18,716 nt of DNA, taken from Phoronis ovalis. Its lineage: Eukaryota; Phoronida; Phoronidae. The position numbers and the translations under genes were made by a program. The number at the start of each line of letters is the position of its first letter. The stretch's first letter is position 1. The notes under the pieces are model-generated. The model saw only the letters and a list, made by a program, of their open reading frames with translations, searched no databases and was not told where the DNA came from. Below, in pieces: positions 1 through 10,700 of this stretch. The stretch covers positions 1 through 18,716 of the forward strand of contig JAOXYB010017431.1 of NCBI GenBank assembly GCA_028565635.1, in the 5' to 3' direction.

Positions 1-1043
1 GGCCATCTTGAAAGTGATTTACATGGAAATTACAAACGATCTGCATTTTGACCTGTATTTACCCTGTACCAAAACACGAAGTTGATCGGATAAAAACTGA
101 TGCAGTTATTGCAAGACATATATATTGCTATTAAATGTAAATATGTGCAAGGCTTTAAATATAATAAAGAATTCCTGTGAAAGTAGTACACGCAGGGAAG
201 AACATCCAGTCACTTCTTGAGAAATAGGGCTTGAAAAAGACTCTGAGCACTATTCAAACTTGTGGTCTTTCAATATAACTTTCACTACATATTGCATGAA
301 TCACGTACAATAATTATTGTTATTACTAGACTCTATCAAAGTCGATTAAACATTACGGGGGTCACTTTTATCCCTTATAGGTCCGGCATGCAACACGGAT
401 GGGCTACTATGGAAAGTAGAGGATTCTTAATTCACCAGTCTAGTATGCTGTTTTTTGAGTTTTAAGTCATTCAGGGAAAGGGGTGGGTTTGTAGGTGCCT
501 GCGGGCTGAGCCTCCCCTTATGCAATATTTAGAAATATTTACCTGTATTTAACTGTTTGGAAAACCCATGCCAGTGTAAGTACAAAAAGGGTTAACAACC
601 TTCACAGCTTATTAAATTACTTGCAAGGTACATGTACCTGTCATTTCTATATACCCATTCAAAACTTATTATGCAACAGGGGTCCTAATATGATCATCCC
701 GCCTTGGTCTAAATTCAACATTTTCGCAGCTTGAATACTAATCAATAATTCAGCTCAACTGAGCACGAAGCAAATATATCAGTGAATTAATTCACACGGG
801 AATTTGGTTTGCCCAGTGGTGATTATACTTTAATTTCTCATATAAAATGATAATTGGGGGTTAACTGCCTATGACGAAGTGTATAGAATATGTGGTTTGT
901 TCTCTTCTTTGGTCGCCTTTTGCAGTCTGAGTCATCAATTTATTATTCAACCAAAGAAGTATTATAAATTAATGCATGCCCTGGATCAAACTTAACAACT
1001 TTCAAGAAATGGGCTTCCAGTAATTTCCCCCAACAAGTCTTTC
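1..1043. other. AT-rich intergenic sequence, no gene recognised
   Basis: No open frame here resembles a known protein. One small GC-richer patch (471..519) carries AAGGGGTGG and, 24 bases on, CCTCCCCTT, a near-perfect inverted repeat. Nothing else is supported. Confidence 0.6.
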
Positions 1044-1061
1044 ATATATATATATATATAT
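1044..1061. repeat. (AT)n microsatellite
   Basis: Nine uninterrupted AT units, directly followed by the inverted repeat at 1062..1092. Confidence 0.95.
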
Positions 1062-1092
1062 CTAGACAAATTAGTGCGTAAAATTTGTCTAG
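1062..1092. repeat. 11-bp perfect inverted repeat with 9-base loop
   Basis: CTAGACAAATT at 1062..1072 and its exact reverse complement AATTTGTCTAG at 1082..1092. It follows the AT microsatellite and is followed by a second small hairpin. Confidence 0.9.
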
Positions 1093-1100
1093 TCCAAAAT

Positions 1101-1116
1101 TTAGAAAGATTTCTAA
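1101..1116. repeat. small perfect hairpin
   Basis: TTAGAAA, GA, TTTCTAA: seven-base arms with a two-base loop, nine bases after the previous inverted repeat. Confidence 0.8.
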
Positions 1117-1319
1117 CTGAAGCAAAGTCATAAAACTAAACTAATATCGAATTATAATCCCTGAACACAACATTTGATGGAGGAAATCCCCCAGGGACAC
1201 TGCTATTCATTCAAAGTGCCTCTACATATGTGCCGCCCAATCGGGCGCCCAATGTGCCCTAATTTCAACCTCCAGTTTTTATATACTATAGGGTATTTTT
1301 ATGCTTATTTTAAGAAGGG

Positions 1320-1450
1320 ATGTTTTTACAAATAAATTTTAACCATGGGGTATATGTGACGCATTTTAGGTGCAAATTTCAGGATTTTGATTAATGTTTT
1401 TTGCCCTAGGTAGTACAACTGGGTTATATAATATTAGAATTTTTCTACAA
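1320..1450. repeat. decayed copies of the 60-bp unit
   Basis: TGTTTTTACA at 1321 followed by CATGGGGTATATGTGACGCA resembles the start and middle of the 60-base unit; TGTTTTTTGC at 1395 followed by GGTTATATAA may be another copy. Judged by eye only. Confidence 0.5.
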
Positions 1451-1570
1451 TGGGGTGTTTTCTGCAAAAATGTTTATCATGGCGTATATTTGCGAAATGC
1501 AGTTTTTATCTGGTGTGTTTTCTGCAAAAATGTTTATCATGGCGTATATTTGCGAAATGCAGTTTTTATC
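1451..1570. repeat. tandem duplication, 60-bp unit
   Basis: Bases 1451..1510 and 1511..1570 are the same 60-base unit with one difference (g at 1454, t at 1514). The unit contains TGCAAAAATGTTTATCATGG and GGCGTATATTTGCGAAATG. Since 60 is a multiple of three, the plus-strand open frame running through both copies is produced by the repeat and is not evidence of a gene. Confidence 0.98.
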
Positions 1571-1679
1571 TCACTGGAGAAAATCAATCACATTAATAAT
1601 TTAACTGCGCGTTATGATAACTGTGATGCAATGATAATAGCTGTTGTGACCCGTCGTTGAGACTACCCAGCAGGCAAAA

Positions 1680-1895
1680 GACGTTGGATCAACGTAGAAA
1701 CAACGTCAAATTTCAACGTTGAAAAATAGTTGGATTTGAAAGTTGAAACAACGTTGAAATTTCAACGTTTTTTCAAAGTAATGATATCAACATTGTTCCA
1801 ACGTTGAAGTAACGTTGTTTCACCATTGAAACAACGTAGATATTCGGTTGAGGATTGGTTGAAGATTGGTTGCAATAAGGTTGATGATAGGTTGA
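1680..1895. repeat. AACGTT / GGTTGA repeat block
   Basis: AACGTT occurs at 1715, 1750, 1764, 1800 and 1811, usually as CAACGTTGAA, with variants AACGTA and AACGTC between them. From about 1845 the pattern changes to GGTTGA/GATTGGTTG units. CCCAGCAGGCAAAAGACG lies at the left edge. This type of AACGTTGAAA repeat is familiar from fish and marine invertebrate genomes. No transposase is present; it may be the non-coding part of a short mobile element. Confidence 0.8.
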
Positions 1896-2323
1896 CTGCG
1901 TTAGGATTATCAGCGCAAATAAGGTGCATCGCGCGCGGTAGATTGTTCTGGTCAATTGTACAAGGAACGTAAAATCCCTACAACGTGCGGACTTTGAATA
2001 TCTATGTTGTGAACAAGCAGGGTTAATGCATCGACAAAGTACTAGCTGCATTTTTTTGTATAAGTATATTATATAATGCCATGCTAACTGTATAAATATA
2101 AATTATTTAAATTATTTAAAACTCAATTTAATTTTGGACAGATGCATAATATTATATTATATCATACCAACTGAAACGATTCATGCGTACACACCAGACA
2201 TGAGAAACATTGACCTCAACACTCCACCTCTTATACAAGATTACCGGTCATGCAAGGCGAGTTAATAATGTGCTATTGATTGAAATGGTAATGTTATACA
2301 TAATTTATCTGCCCATTTAAAAA
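1896..2323. other. intergenic sequence, nothing recognised
   Basis: AT-rich apart from a short GC-richer stretch near 1910..1990 containing GCGCGCG. A minus-strand open frame over 1773..2051 overlaps the AACGTT repeat and has no recognisable motif. Confidence 0.5.
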
Positions 2324-2348
2324 ATATATATATATATATATATATATC
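2324..2348. repeat. (AT)n microsatellite
   Basis: About twelve uninterrupted AT units. Confidence 0.95.
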
Positions 2349-2445
2349 ATAATTATATAATATACTTCTGGATAAGATTAGTTAGTAACCAATTTTGTCT
2401 ACAAGCAGTGCGTTTAATTATTTAATTTTAGAATTTCTAGGGTTG

Positions 2446-2537
2446 GCGTTTATTTGGGGGGGGGCGTTTATAAAAGAGGGGCATTTATACATTTTTTGAG
2501 CTTCTTGTTGGTCGTTTATTTGAAAGGTGGCGTTTCG
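2446..2537. repeat. degenerate GCGTTTAT repeat cluster, left part
   Basis: GGCGTTTAT, GGCGTTTAT, GGCATTTAT, GTCGTTTAT and GGCGTTTCG start near 2446, 2463, 2480, 2511 and 2529, separated by G-rich or T-rich spacers. Similar runs of GGGCGTTTATT are common in aquatic invertebrate genomes and probably derive from a mobile element. Confidence 0.75.
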
Positions 2538-2917
2538 CGGATAGAGTTGTCAAACTTACCAGAAAGAGTTCTCTTGACGGACCTATTTAATAATTGCAGT
2601 TAATTTGTTATAAACAAAGTTATTGAAGATAACCAATTCAACGTATTAATGTTATATACGTATACTGCCATAAATTTGCTTCTTAATGCAAAAATTGAAA
2701 ATTAATCATGCGCATGTATCATTTACATGACAGATTCTCAAAATGCTTCAAAAAATATTAATTAGTGCTAACTTAAAATAAAGCAAGCCAAACAGTTAAT
2801 GAAAGAAAATATAGCTAACTGTGTTCTTTTCAAGGGACAACAATTAATCCCAGCCCTAATCAACTTCTTTGTGTGTCATACTCTGACTGCCGTTCCCGAA
2901 GCTTTTATGGGAAAGTG

Positions 2918-2976
2918 GGCGTTTATTCAATTTTTTAGCTTTTCGGGGAGAGTGATTATTAGTATGAGCATTTATT
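2918..2976. repeat. degenerate GCGTTTAT repeat cluster, right part
   Basis: GGCGTTTATTCAA at 2918 and AGCATTTATTACGGGG at 2968, the same orientation as the cluster 400 bases to the left. The two may flank or belong to one decayed element. Confidence 0.65.
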
Positions 2977-3298
2977 ACGGGGATGGGTGGCTACTTGGAA
3001 ACACTCGAATTTGCACTGTTCGTCGCTGGTGCGTCCATCTCATATGATGCATTGACGAAGCAAGGAATGGAAGTCTAAAAATCCACGGCGCAAAATTGAA
3101 GCGTTAAAGCCGAAAAGGTCGATGTGACCCGAATTGAGCCCGTATGCCCAAATTCAGAATGTCTAATGTTTTTATTTACGAGACGTTGCATGCCTACACT
3201 GCTATTCGCCAGACGGATTAAATACAAATAGCCCTATGCAGAGCCACCTGGTGTAATGAAGACAATGGGTAAAAAATAATAATGCATAGTTACTGTAA
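2977..3298. other. GC-richer intergenic stretch, no gene recognised
   Basis: Base composition here (about 2980..3240) is less AT-rich than either side, which fits the body of an old mobile element next to the GCGTTTAT repeats. Short open frames only; none recognised. Confidence 0.4.
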
Positions 3299-3304
3299 TT
3301 TATT
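3299..3304 (-). promoter_or_regulatory. AATAAA downstream of the 3374..3592 open frame
   Basis: A canonical poly(A) signal on the minus strand, 70 bases after the TGA at 3374. In DNA this rich in A and T such hexamers occur by chance often. Confidence 0.25.
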
Positions 3305-3373
3305 TTCAACAATAATCATAACAAAAAAGAAAACAATTTCACATTTTGAAGATTCAAATAACACATGCTGACG

Positions 3374-3592
3374 TCACAACTCGTTTTTGTTGATCATAGC
3401 AAGAATACTGACTAACATACACTGGCCCGCAAATACAGTACTCAAAACCATATAGAGGGAATAGAAAATTAATATTTTCAAAACCTTCATCAGCAATGGG
3501 AATCTCTCTGCAAACATGATTTTGTAGCCAGACAACCAAACAGTTCCCATACCTCCACCATGAGATGCCACCACCACTGATGAGCATATCAA
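3374..3592 (-). CDS. hydrophobic open frame, possible terminal exon of an unknown gene
   Basis: Seventy-two codons, counted from a TTG, end in TGA. The peptide includes SHGGGMGTVWLSGYKIMF, a charged turn, then a long hydrophobic stretch (ILIFYSLYMVLSTVFAG ... LVSILAM) that could form one or two membrane segments. A weak resemblance to the first membrane segments of TMEM205-like proteins was considered but is not convincing. A possible acceptor (ATTAG) precedes it near 3606, and AATAAA lies 70 bases after the stop. A second frame is also open across most of it, which lowers confidence. It may be chance. Confidence 0.2.
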   Translation of the reverse strand: MICSSVVVASHGGGMGTVWLSGYKIMFAERFPLLMKVLKILIFYSLYMVLSTVFAGQCMLVSILAMINKNEL

Positions 3593-4631
3593 CTGAGCTA
3601 ATTATCTATGTGAATATTCTTACAGTTCAGGAATTGCTTCAAAAATCTTACAATATAATTTAGTTCAATGAACATGTGAAGGTGTTGAAAGCTAACTTTG
3701 TTTGTTAGACTAAACTACATTAATTTAATTTTCTAAACTTAACTACACACTACACGAGATGTTACAGAGCATGATGTTTGAATGTTTAACATGATTTCAT
3801 TTTTTACACAGAGATTACACTTACAGTAACATATACTAATCTTTGAACCATTCTGGTTCTAACAAAAACATGATTATATATTCATTAAATGTGTTACTAT
3901 CACATTCTAGTTTCATTTCAGTCTGATTATACAAGAAATCTAACTTGTAATTGTTTCTACCATAAGTACCAATCCACCACTGTCTGTTAATCATAAACCC
4001 TTACCTACTAAGTTTAACCACATTTTATTAATTTAAATTTATTAATTAATTTAATTAATTTAAATTTAGCCAGTCGAACTAATATAAAATCATAAATTTT
4101 AAACAACTAATAATCAGGTGGCTGTACCTACGATATATGAAACTCTCTGTTGGAGATTTCTTATGAAACCGAGGCTATATATGTTCCACTTTTAATTAAC
4201 TGAGGGAACACTTGTCACAGGATTAAACATACTATGAATAGGCTGTAAAGTGAAAAACCATAATAAGTGTTGCTAATTGCTAAGGCTATGACATCTTGAG
4301 CCATAATGCCAATCCTCTTGCAGTTTTATATAACTATGAGAAACAAGTAAATAATATAGGAACATTTTGGAAAATTCTGTGTACACAACCAGTTCCTCCA
4401 CTAAGTGCATGCAAAAGGTCAGCAACACATTTGCTTTACACTTTTTATCAAACTATGCAAATTGAGCCAAGTTTAAAGTAACTACCATAGATAATAAAAA
4501 ATCTAGTTAAAGGGTAGTATACTGTACCCTCTTATTCATTAACATCTCTAACACAGAGAAACCATAGCACTTAGGAAATTAAATTATTAAAACTAAAACT
4601 AAGTAGCAGTTGGCTGAAAAATAAATAATAA
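3593..4631. other. intergenic sequence downstream of the PARP6/8-like gene
   Basis: AT-rich with no recognisable exon on either strand. A plus-strand frame of 61 codons at 4296..4481 shows no motif. The only clear structure is the AT-rich palindromic patch at 4024..4067. Confidence 0.5.
4024..4067. repeat. AT-only palindromic low-complexity patch
   Basis: Forty-odd bases of A and T with AATTTAAATT repeated at both ends around ATTAATTAAT; it can fold on itself. Simple-sequence in nature. Confidence 0.8.
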
Positions 4632-4641
4632 TTTATTTATT
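4632..4641 (-). promoter_or_regulatory. overlapping poly(A) signals at the PARP6/8 stop codon
   Basis: On the minus strand the TAA stop is read straight into AATAAATAAA. The first AATAAA uses the last base of the stop codon (4641..4636) and the second follows four bases on (4637..4632). If used, the 3' UTR would be only some tens of bases long. No other AATAAA is seen on this strand until about position 4042. Confidence 0.5.
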
Positions 4642-4743
4642 TATACATCAGTGACCGTATAGCCTACAGCAGCCATGATGTCTTTTTGGTATGTAAATGC
4701 TTCAGTACTGACATCAGCCATTCCTACTTTTCCATCTTCATAT
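4641..4743 (-). CDS. PARP6: PARP6/8-like last exon (residues 604-637 and stop)
   Basis: Acceptor GTTTCAG. Encodes the end of the last catalytic strand, VYEDGKVG, then ADVSTE and a C-terminal helix (YQKDIMAAVG) ending at a TAA stop, as in human PARP6 (VYEDGQVGDANINTQ). Confidence 0.97.
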
Positions 4744-7700
4744 CTGAAACAACACAAAATACATCATTTCCCATGAATGTTCCTTCCATGTAAAAGACAG
4801 ATTTATACAAAATGTTTATTCAGTAAAAAAACATTACATCACTGTAAATTTAATCAGAAATGTAACCAGTTATAACATCTTTGGACGTCACATGATCACT
4901 ATTTGATCTCAACTTGTCAAATTTTCAAAAAGCTTTCAGTATGATGCGCTTTTTAAATTTAAAACAATTAAGATTAATAAAGTAATTTCCGTTGGCCTCA
5001 CAACATCTTTATGAGCACTGGTTAGTGGTGACCATTCATTGATCAATTCACAAAGAAAAAGAGTAAGTTTCCAACTCCATCAGAGATCCATAGTAGTAAT
5101 TAAGGAATCACGGAATCTGTTATTTTACAAACTTTTACTAGTCAGTACAGTATATGGAAGAGAATTTATGAAAACATCTCTACTAAATGTCATCTAGTGA
5201 GAGTGACATTGCCCAGAGAAAAGACAGTTATACTGTTATTCATTATTTTGAACTTTTGTGAGGTAGTGTTATGATATCAATGTGCATCTTCCATATATTA
5301 GACAAATTGTCATAGTTCATGGAGTTAGCAGGCCTGAAACTACATACTCACAGACTTAAAAATGCAAGCGTAAAATAATGCAAAAACCACATATAGCATA
5401 CTGATAACTCTGCCTTTATCTTCTTAAAATTAACAAATGTTTAACATTATTTCTGGTCAAAAACATTATTTTATCCAAAAAGTAATACATTCATAATAAA
5501 TAAATATTGACTTACACAAAGAAGAATCGAGTACAAACATGATCTGGCTTTGGACAAACCCAAATCGTGCCATGTTTCTGAAGATCTTTTGATGTAATCA
5601 CTACAACAGAGAAGACTATTTTATGACCAAATCTCATTACTTACCAGGCAATGAAACCAAAAAAAAGTCTTATTTATCCCAAAACATAACTAACTAGGAC
5701 CCTTCAGGTTCAAGTTTCAAAACTTGTCCAACAGGCACTGTATTATTGTGAGATAACGTAACACTTGAGGGTAAGCTTAGCCTATAATGCATACAAGTCT
5801 TTTTTTTCTGCAGGAAATTATTTAACTTTAAGTTATTTTACTTCCTTATAAAATGTGACTTACATTTTCCAAATTTATAGAGGGTTTAGGAAGAATTATC
5901 TTTGTCAAATTTAGTAATTTTGCCGTGAAATAAATACGATTTTGTACATAAAATTATTTTTCATTGCTGGAATGGTAATGTATCCCATGCGGCAACCTAG
6001 TGGTGAATATGAGAAACTGTAAATCAAAGGGGCTACTATATATACACATATCCTAACACAAATTAACTTCCCCTAACCTCCTAAAATCAAATCCTTAAAA
6101 TGATGATGTATGCTCTTACAACAGAGCATGTTCCTTAACATACAGGACTGTCTACCTGCTCTTTTAAGAAATAATTAAATAAAATTAAATGTAAATCCCT
6201 CAGTTACCTGATGGCAGAAACACCCATTTATTTCTAAGTGAAATCATAAAGAAGCCTGTAAATCATGAATAAACCAGTTACCAATTACAAGGAAATAAAT
6301 ATTACATACATGTGGTTGCCACTGGTATAAAGTAAATATATGCCAAATATGAAAAGCTCACCTTCGCACAAAGCAATACATGTCAGATTGTCACTATTCA
6401 AGAACTGTCTAGCACACGGCTGCTGCTGAAAACAAATCAACATGGGTCTTGAATCAAATCAATTTGTTAAAAAATATTTCCTTAATGTAGTTTTTAAGCT
6501 TGTCAGTTTAATCTTCATAGGTCTCTTAGTGACATGTTGCTTTGCTTCAATCTGTTTAAAAATTCAAAGCCTTACAAATACAAATGGTAATTGTCTTAAG
6601 TTATTATTGTCAATGGCCAATAATATCTTGTTGTAGCAGGTTACGTGGCCGTCTTCATACTTCATGGCAAGGGTAACAATGTTACCAAAACTAACATATT
6701 GGAACTGCTGAAAACTTTCTTGCTATATTGGTACTAATGAGTAGAGTTACTAAAAACTCACCGGTTTGTTACTAGCGGCTTGTTTTTTCTTTACCGAATG
6801 TGAGGAGACACCCATATTAGAATAACCAGAAGCTACACTAAGCGAAGGGCTCATATATATACCTTTACCATATGCAGCACCGTGTAACTACAAAAAAGGA
6901 CAAGAATATGCAAACATTGTGTACATCACTATAAAACCACTTAAACTAAACATTGTAAACAAAACAAATCTAAAGAAAAATACTGTAAGCTGATGTGTAT
7001 GAAAACATTGGTTAATGCTTATGGAAATGATACATCATCTCAGACTAGCAAAAAGCATAAAAGTTGACTTTTAAAAATATGTGGGTCTTGTGAAGAAACT
7101 TTTATACGTAAAAAGGAATTTTCTGCACAGTTATAAAGGAAAGTTTCCACTGCCCAGAACAGAAATCAAAGCTTATTAAAACCTGTTTCTTAGTTCCAGA
7201 AGCGTTGATAAGACCACACCTCATAATTGAATGCCAGTTTTCTATGTTGGAGCCACTAAAATAAGAAAAAAGTCTGGTCTCAAGGGTAGAAAACAATACA
7301 CACAACCTTTGTTAAAAACACATTGTTTAATTAAAATACTAATTTTAATTCAATAATAATAATAATATTATACACAATTATTTACTTTTATCCATTGGGT
7401 GACGTTAAACCTCATATAAATTGCTTTGATAGGTTCAGATCAATATCAAACCTCTAGCTAGTAGGGCAATACATGAAGATTTGAAACTCAAATGCTTTTA
7501 CCGAAAGTCAGTTCTATACTTTCAAATACTACTCCCTTTACAACTATCTACTACTCATTTTACGCATCTGTTTACTGTTGCTAGAGTAAGAAAACCAAAT
7601 TTTACATGCAAAGTGTATTCTTCATATTCTGCAAGATGGCGACAACCAAGTGATATGTGCTGCTACACTTCGTTAAGTTTTCATTAAAATAACATGAGTG

Positions 7701-10700
7701 ACTCACTGAAATGCGAATGTGCTCCCAAATGTTTGCTTTGCTTTCCGGAATGTCACTTCCTTAGCAGGAGGATCACTAAGCAGTAAAAACTGGTGAGGGG
7801 TGTGCATAAACTTTAATTGCTGTAAGAAATATAAGCAATTAATGAAAAAAATAAACTGAAGCAAGCATCATTCAGCCTCTATTTGACCACTAGTACTTAT
7901 CTGATGTTTTCCAAAAAAAATTAATGATACCAATGCTACTTTTGAAATTAATTAAGATGTGAAATGATGAGGTTTTACCCAATAAAAGAACAGAAATCAT
8001 TTCAGTCTTTTGTGCAGAAGTTAATTCAATTTTCAAACACAAGAACAGTATTACTCTGTATCTGATTGAAGTGACTTTACAATTACAACAGAACTATTCA
8101 AGCTTCACACTATATTATCTAGTGAGACAACCATGTTTACCTTTTCTGGTTGTAACTTGACTATATGAGATCTGTTACTTGAGATTATCCTGAAAAATAC
8201 ATGTGTCCGTGAAGGTCAAGGAAAATCTGCTTTTGGTTACTTTTATTTTTTTGTTTATTTTAAATTCTAAATTAACATAGGGAATGATCTTAAAATTGTT
8301 TGATTATTATACATTTCAAAAGATGAGAAAACATGATAGTTTGTGTAGTGTCTTCAAAAAATTGCCAGGTGTTGGTATACACAATTTAAAACTGTTTAGC
8401 TAGAAAGCATTCTATGAGATGACTGTACTAATCTTGTGAAATCTTATTCATTTAAGAGTCCACATACAGTCATGATACAAATTATGAGATATCAACAATA
8501 TTATGATATACATCATTAAAAGTATCCACACCATTGTCTTTAGACTGAATGATATGAATAGATGGGAGAGAGGGTATTCCCTATATATTACCTACTAAAA
8601 ATGTACCATAAAAACAAATAACAGTTTTAACTTTCCACGTATAAATATGGGTACAGTACCTCTTTTAAATATAGTATGAATAAGGGTTAGTATTTTCGTC
8701 ATTCAGGTACAGAATTCGTCACTTTCAACTTTTGCCATGAAAAAAGCAGTACATATGATTTCCTTCATTTTTCATAAATTTTATTTTATTCCACCATCTT
8801 GGTATAAACATAAATGTACGTCTACTTTGACATACTGTAACTTATTCAAGTATAAACAAGGTATACAACATTGTTTAAGCTTCGTAGTACACCCCTATAC
8901 CTAATCAATACTGATTACTCGTTGGGCAATGAGTCAAATACGTACCATTGCAGTAAAGGATGTGCAACACGATCTCTTCTATCCAGTTCATTTTTTAGCT
9001 CAACTCCTACAAGCCTAGTCATCTCGTGAACTGTTAATAAATTGTCTAAGCATTTTGTTACGAGATTAAAATCTTTATTCTGTAAATTGAAAAAAGTACA
9101 CTAAATATTGTGAAAACAAAAATAAAAATAAAATATATTATCTTAGCCTAGAGTTGAAAGGTTGGAATATGTTAACTTCCAGGTATTTTAGAAATTGAAG
9201 CATTTCTTGGCAGACAGAATAAATGTCATCATCTCTGTTCATGGAAGAAATATGACAGATTGAATTTAAATTTAAAATTTGAACATAATTATAAGGGATA
9301 AACAATGCAGAGCAGATCACCAGAATATTTTTTATTACTTATTTATATGTTTCTACAAAAATCTCCCATGTTGCTTAATGCCATGCAGCATAAATTTCTG
9401 TATCGTAGTAAGTACCATAAGCCCGCGAACTGTTATATAAGAGGAAATATCAGTATGGATATTCATGAATATTACTATCCACAAAGAAGATTCTTCATCA
9501 ATCACTAATACATATTATGAAAAAATGCTTTACAAGTTTAGATCTACAAATAATAGTAAGTTAATTGAAAAGCATAAAGATAGCAGCATGAGAAGAAGGA
9601 TTAACCTTTTTTTGGCAGCTACATGATCATGAGTAATAAGAAAAGGTGGAATTTAAATGGTTGGAGTGTCAATTCTAAACACAGATTGAAGACTTAAGTC
9701 ATAGCTGCATATTGGAAATATTACTCACTTCATCACTTCCAAAGAAATTTCCTTTCTACAATAAAGTATGTTATCAAAAGAGGTGGGTAACTTGTGTACA
9801 GCATGATAAGTGAGAAATATCTCTAGTAAAACTATTACAAACTGACTTTACAAATTAATGTGAAATTTCTTCTCGAAAATACATGAAAAAAAGAAACAAG
9901 CAAAGCTAAAATAGATTTTGGGTAAGATGAGAATCTTGACTACTATGCGTTCTAAGGTAATGAATATAGTTAGGCACAATTTATGCTTTAAGTTAAATTT
10001 TAGCTACTACAAGCCTCACTCAACCAGCTGTTTCGCTCCAGTGACTATGAGTAACATTGTGAGGCAGATACTGCACGGAGTTCATGCAAGCCGCTCTTTT
10101 CTGTTTCCCTCACACTAAACAGAATACATGATAATAAAGAAACTAAAGTTTGATACTACAATAATATACCAACCTTTGGATGCAGAGCTAGTTCTCTTTG
10201 ATGGTCTGGATCAACAACTGTAGGGAAAGGTTCAAAAATCTGTTCCCTGCGACCAGAGCGACAAGCAGCATTGGCCATAGCGATCAACAGATCCACAACC
10301 TATATGCAGGAAAATTATTACAGCAAATAAACAATCAAGTTGATGTAATGTTATAATTATATAATCATAGATAATGTAAAGAAACGCTAGAGTATAATTA
10401 CAGGTACATCATTGCTCCTGGATTCAAAACACGGAATTCATTATGAATACATAAACAGATTATGAATAAAAAAGCGACACCGTGTACATGTAACTCAGTG
10501 TGTTTATAAGCAAAAGAGCCAAGTTCAAGGGAATGGCTGTAAAGATTGGTGAATGGCGTAAACATTTCATGGAGCTACAATGTCAGAATTATTTTCTGAC
10601 ATGGAATGTTTTACATGATATGATATAAGAATAGATTTCCTTGCAAGATTTTAGTGTTTTCTCATACACATTCATACTGTTAAAATGTCCTGTTAAAGCA

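Noticed and set aside
1394-1660. Plus-strand open frame of 88 codons
   Set aside because: It is kept open by two copies of a 60-base tandem repeat; the repeated peptide is a product of the repeat and matches nothing known.
1773-2051. Minus-strand open frame of 92 codons
   Set aside because: Overlaps the AACGTT repeat block; no motif, no splice or poly(A) support.
2799-3047. Plus-strand open frame of 82 codons
   Set aside because: Runs through a GCGTTTAT repeat cluster; peptide has no recognisable family. A neighbouring frame ending in SYDALTKQGMEV near 3078 was also considered as a transposon gene end, but nothing upstream supports it.
3354-3587. Second minus-strand frame over the hydrophobic open frame
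   Set aside because: Composition is unlike a protein domain; the other frame is the better candidate, and both may be chance.
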